Of a stretch of DNA of 5,268 bases, positions 5,237 through 5,268 are shown piece by piece. The stretch covers positions 1-5,268 of the forward strand of contig CAMWQS010000096.1 of NCBI GenBank assembly GCA_947176485.1. Direction: 5' to 3'. Under the pieces are notes generated by a model. That model was not told the DNA's origin. It saw only the letters and a list, made by a program, of their open reading frames with translations, and searched no databases. The position numbers were made by a program, and so were the translations under genes. Position 1 is the stretch's first letter. Every line of letters begins with the position of its first letter. The stretch is from an uncultured Clostridia bacterium (GTDB lineage Bacteria > Bacillota > Clostridia > Christensenellales > Borkfalkiaceae).

Positions 5237-5268
5237 ATAAAAAGAAGGGGCGCAAGATGATTTAACAT

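Noticed and set aside
5257..5265. A new plus-strand gene after yyaC, with AAGAAGGGG as ribosome binding site
   Set aside because: The ATG at 5257 is followed by ATT TAA, and any later start lies outside the window.

Overview
The window looks like the replication-origin neighbourhood of a chromosome from a Gram-positive, probably clostridial, Firmicute. The evidence is a chromosomal ParA/ParB (Soj/Spo0J-type) pair, canonical Bacillus-type parS sites, a cluster of Firmicute-type DnaA boxes, and a YyaC-family gene, a family tied to endospore formers. The genes have moderate GC, while the central intergenic stretch is very AT-rich. Species-level placement is not possible from this window alone.

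Layout from left to right: parB (1-915, minus), an 81-bp gap with a GC-rich hairpin, parA/soj (997-1761, minus), an 82-bp gap holding a degenerate parS-like site just behind the ftsH stop codon, ftsH (1844-4003, minus, TTG start with its own promoter), a gene-free region of about 640 bp (4004-4643), then yyaC (4644-5228, plus) and a 40-bp unassigned tail. ftsH, parA and parB read leftwards with no convincing terminator between them and are probably one transcription unit. yyaC reads rightwards, so both sides are transcribed away from the central region.

The central region is the main item. Going rightwards it has two parS sites (4203-4218 and 4246-4261), three perfect DnaA boxes with the same orientation (TGTGGATAA at 4285, 4348 and 4421), three degenerate copies in the same direction (4306, 4476, 4485), a stem-loop/palindrome, and an 83% AT tract (4521-4580). 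Together with the divergent flanking genes this is what a bacterial oriC with a DNA-unwinding element looks like, although dnaA itself is not in the window. The likely logic is that DnaA loads on the boxes and opens the AT-rich side, ParB loads with CTP at the parS sites beside the boxes and at the parAB-proximal site, and ParA acts with ParB to segregate the newly copied origins. ftsH (membrane AAA+ protease) and yyaC (HybD/GPR-like, sporulation-linked) are neighbours whose functional link to the origin is not shown by the sequence.

Three points differ from a simple longest-ORF reading: ftsH should start at the TTG at 4003, not 4063; parA should start at the ATG at 1761, not the TTG at 1770; and open frames crossing 4173-4463 are not genes but origin DNA.
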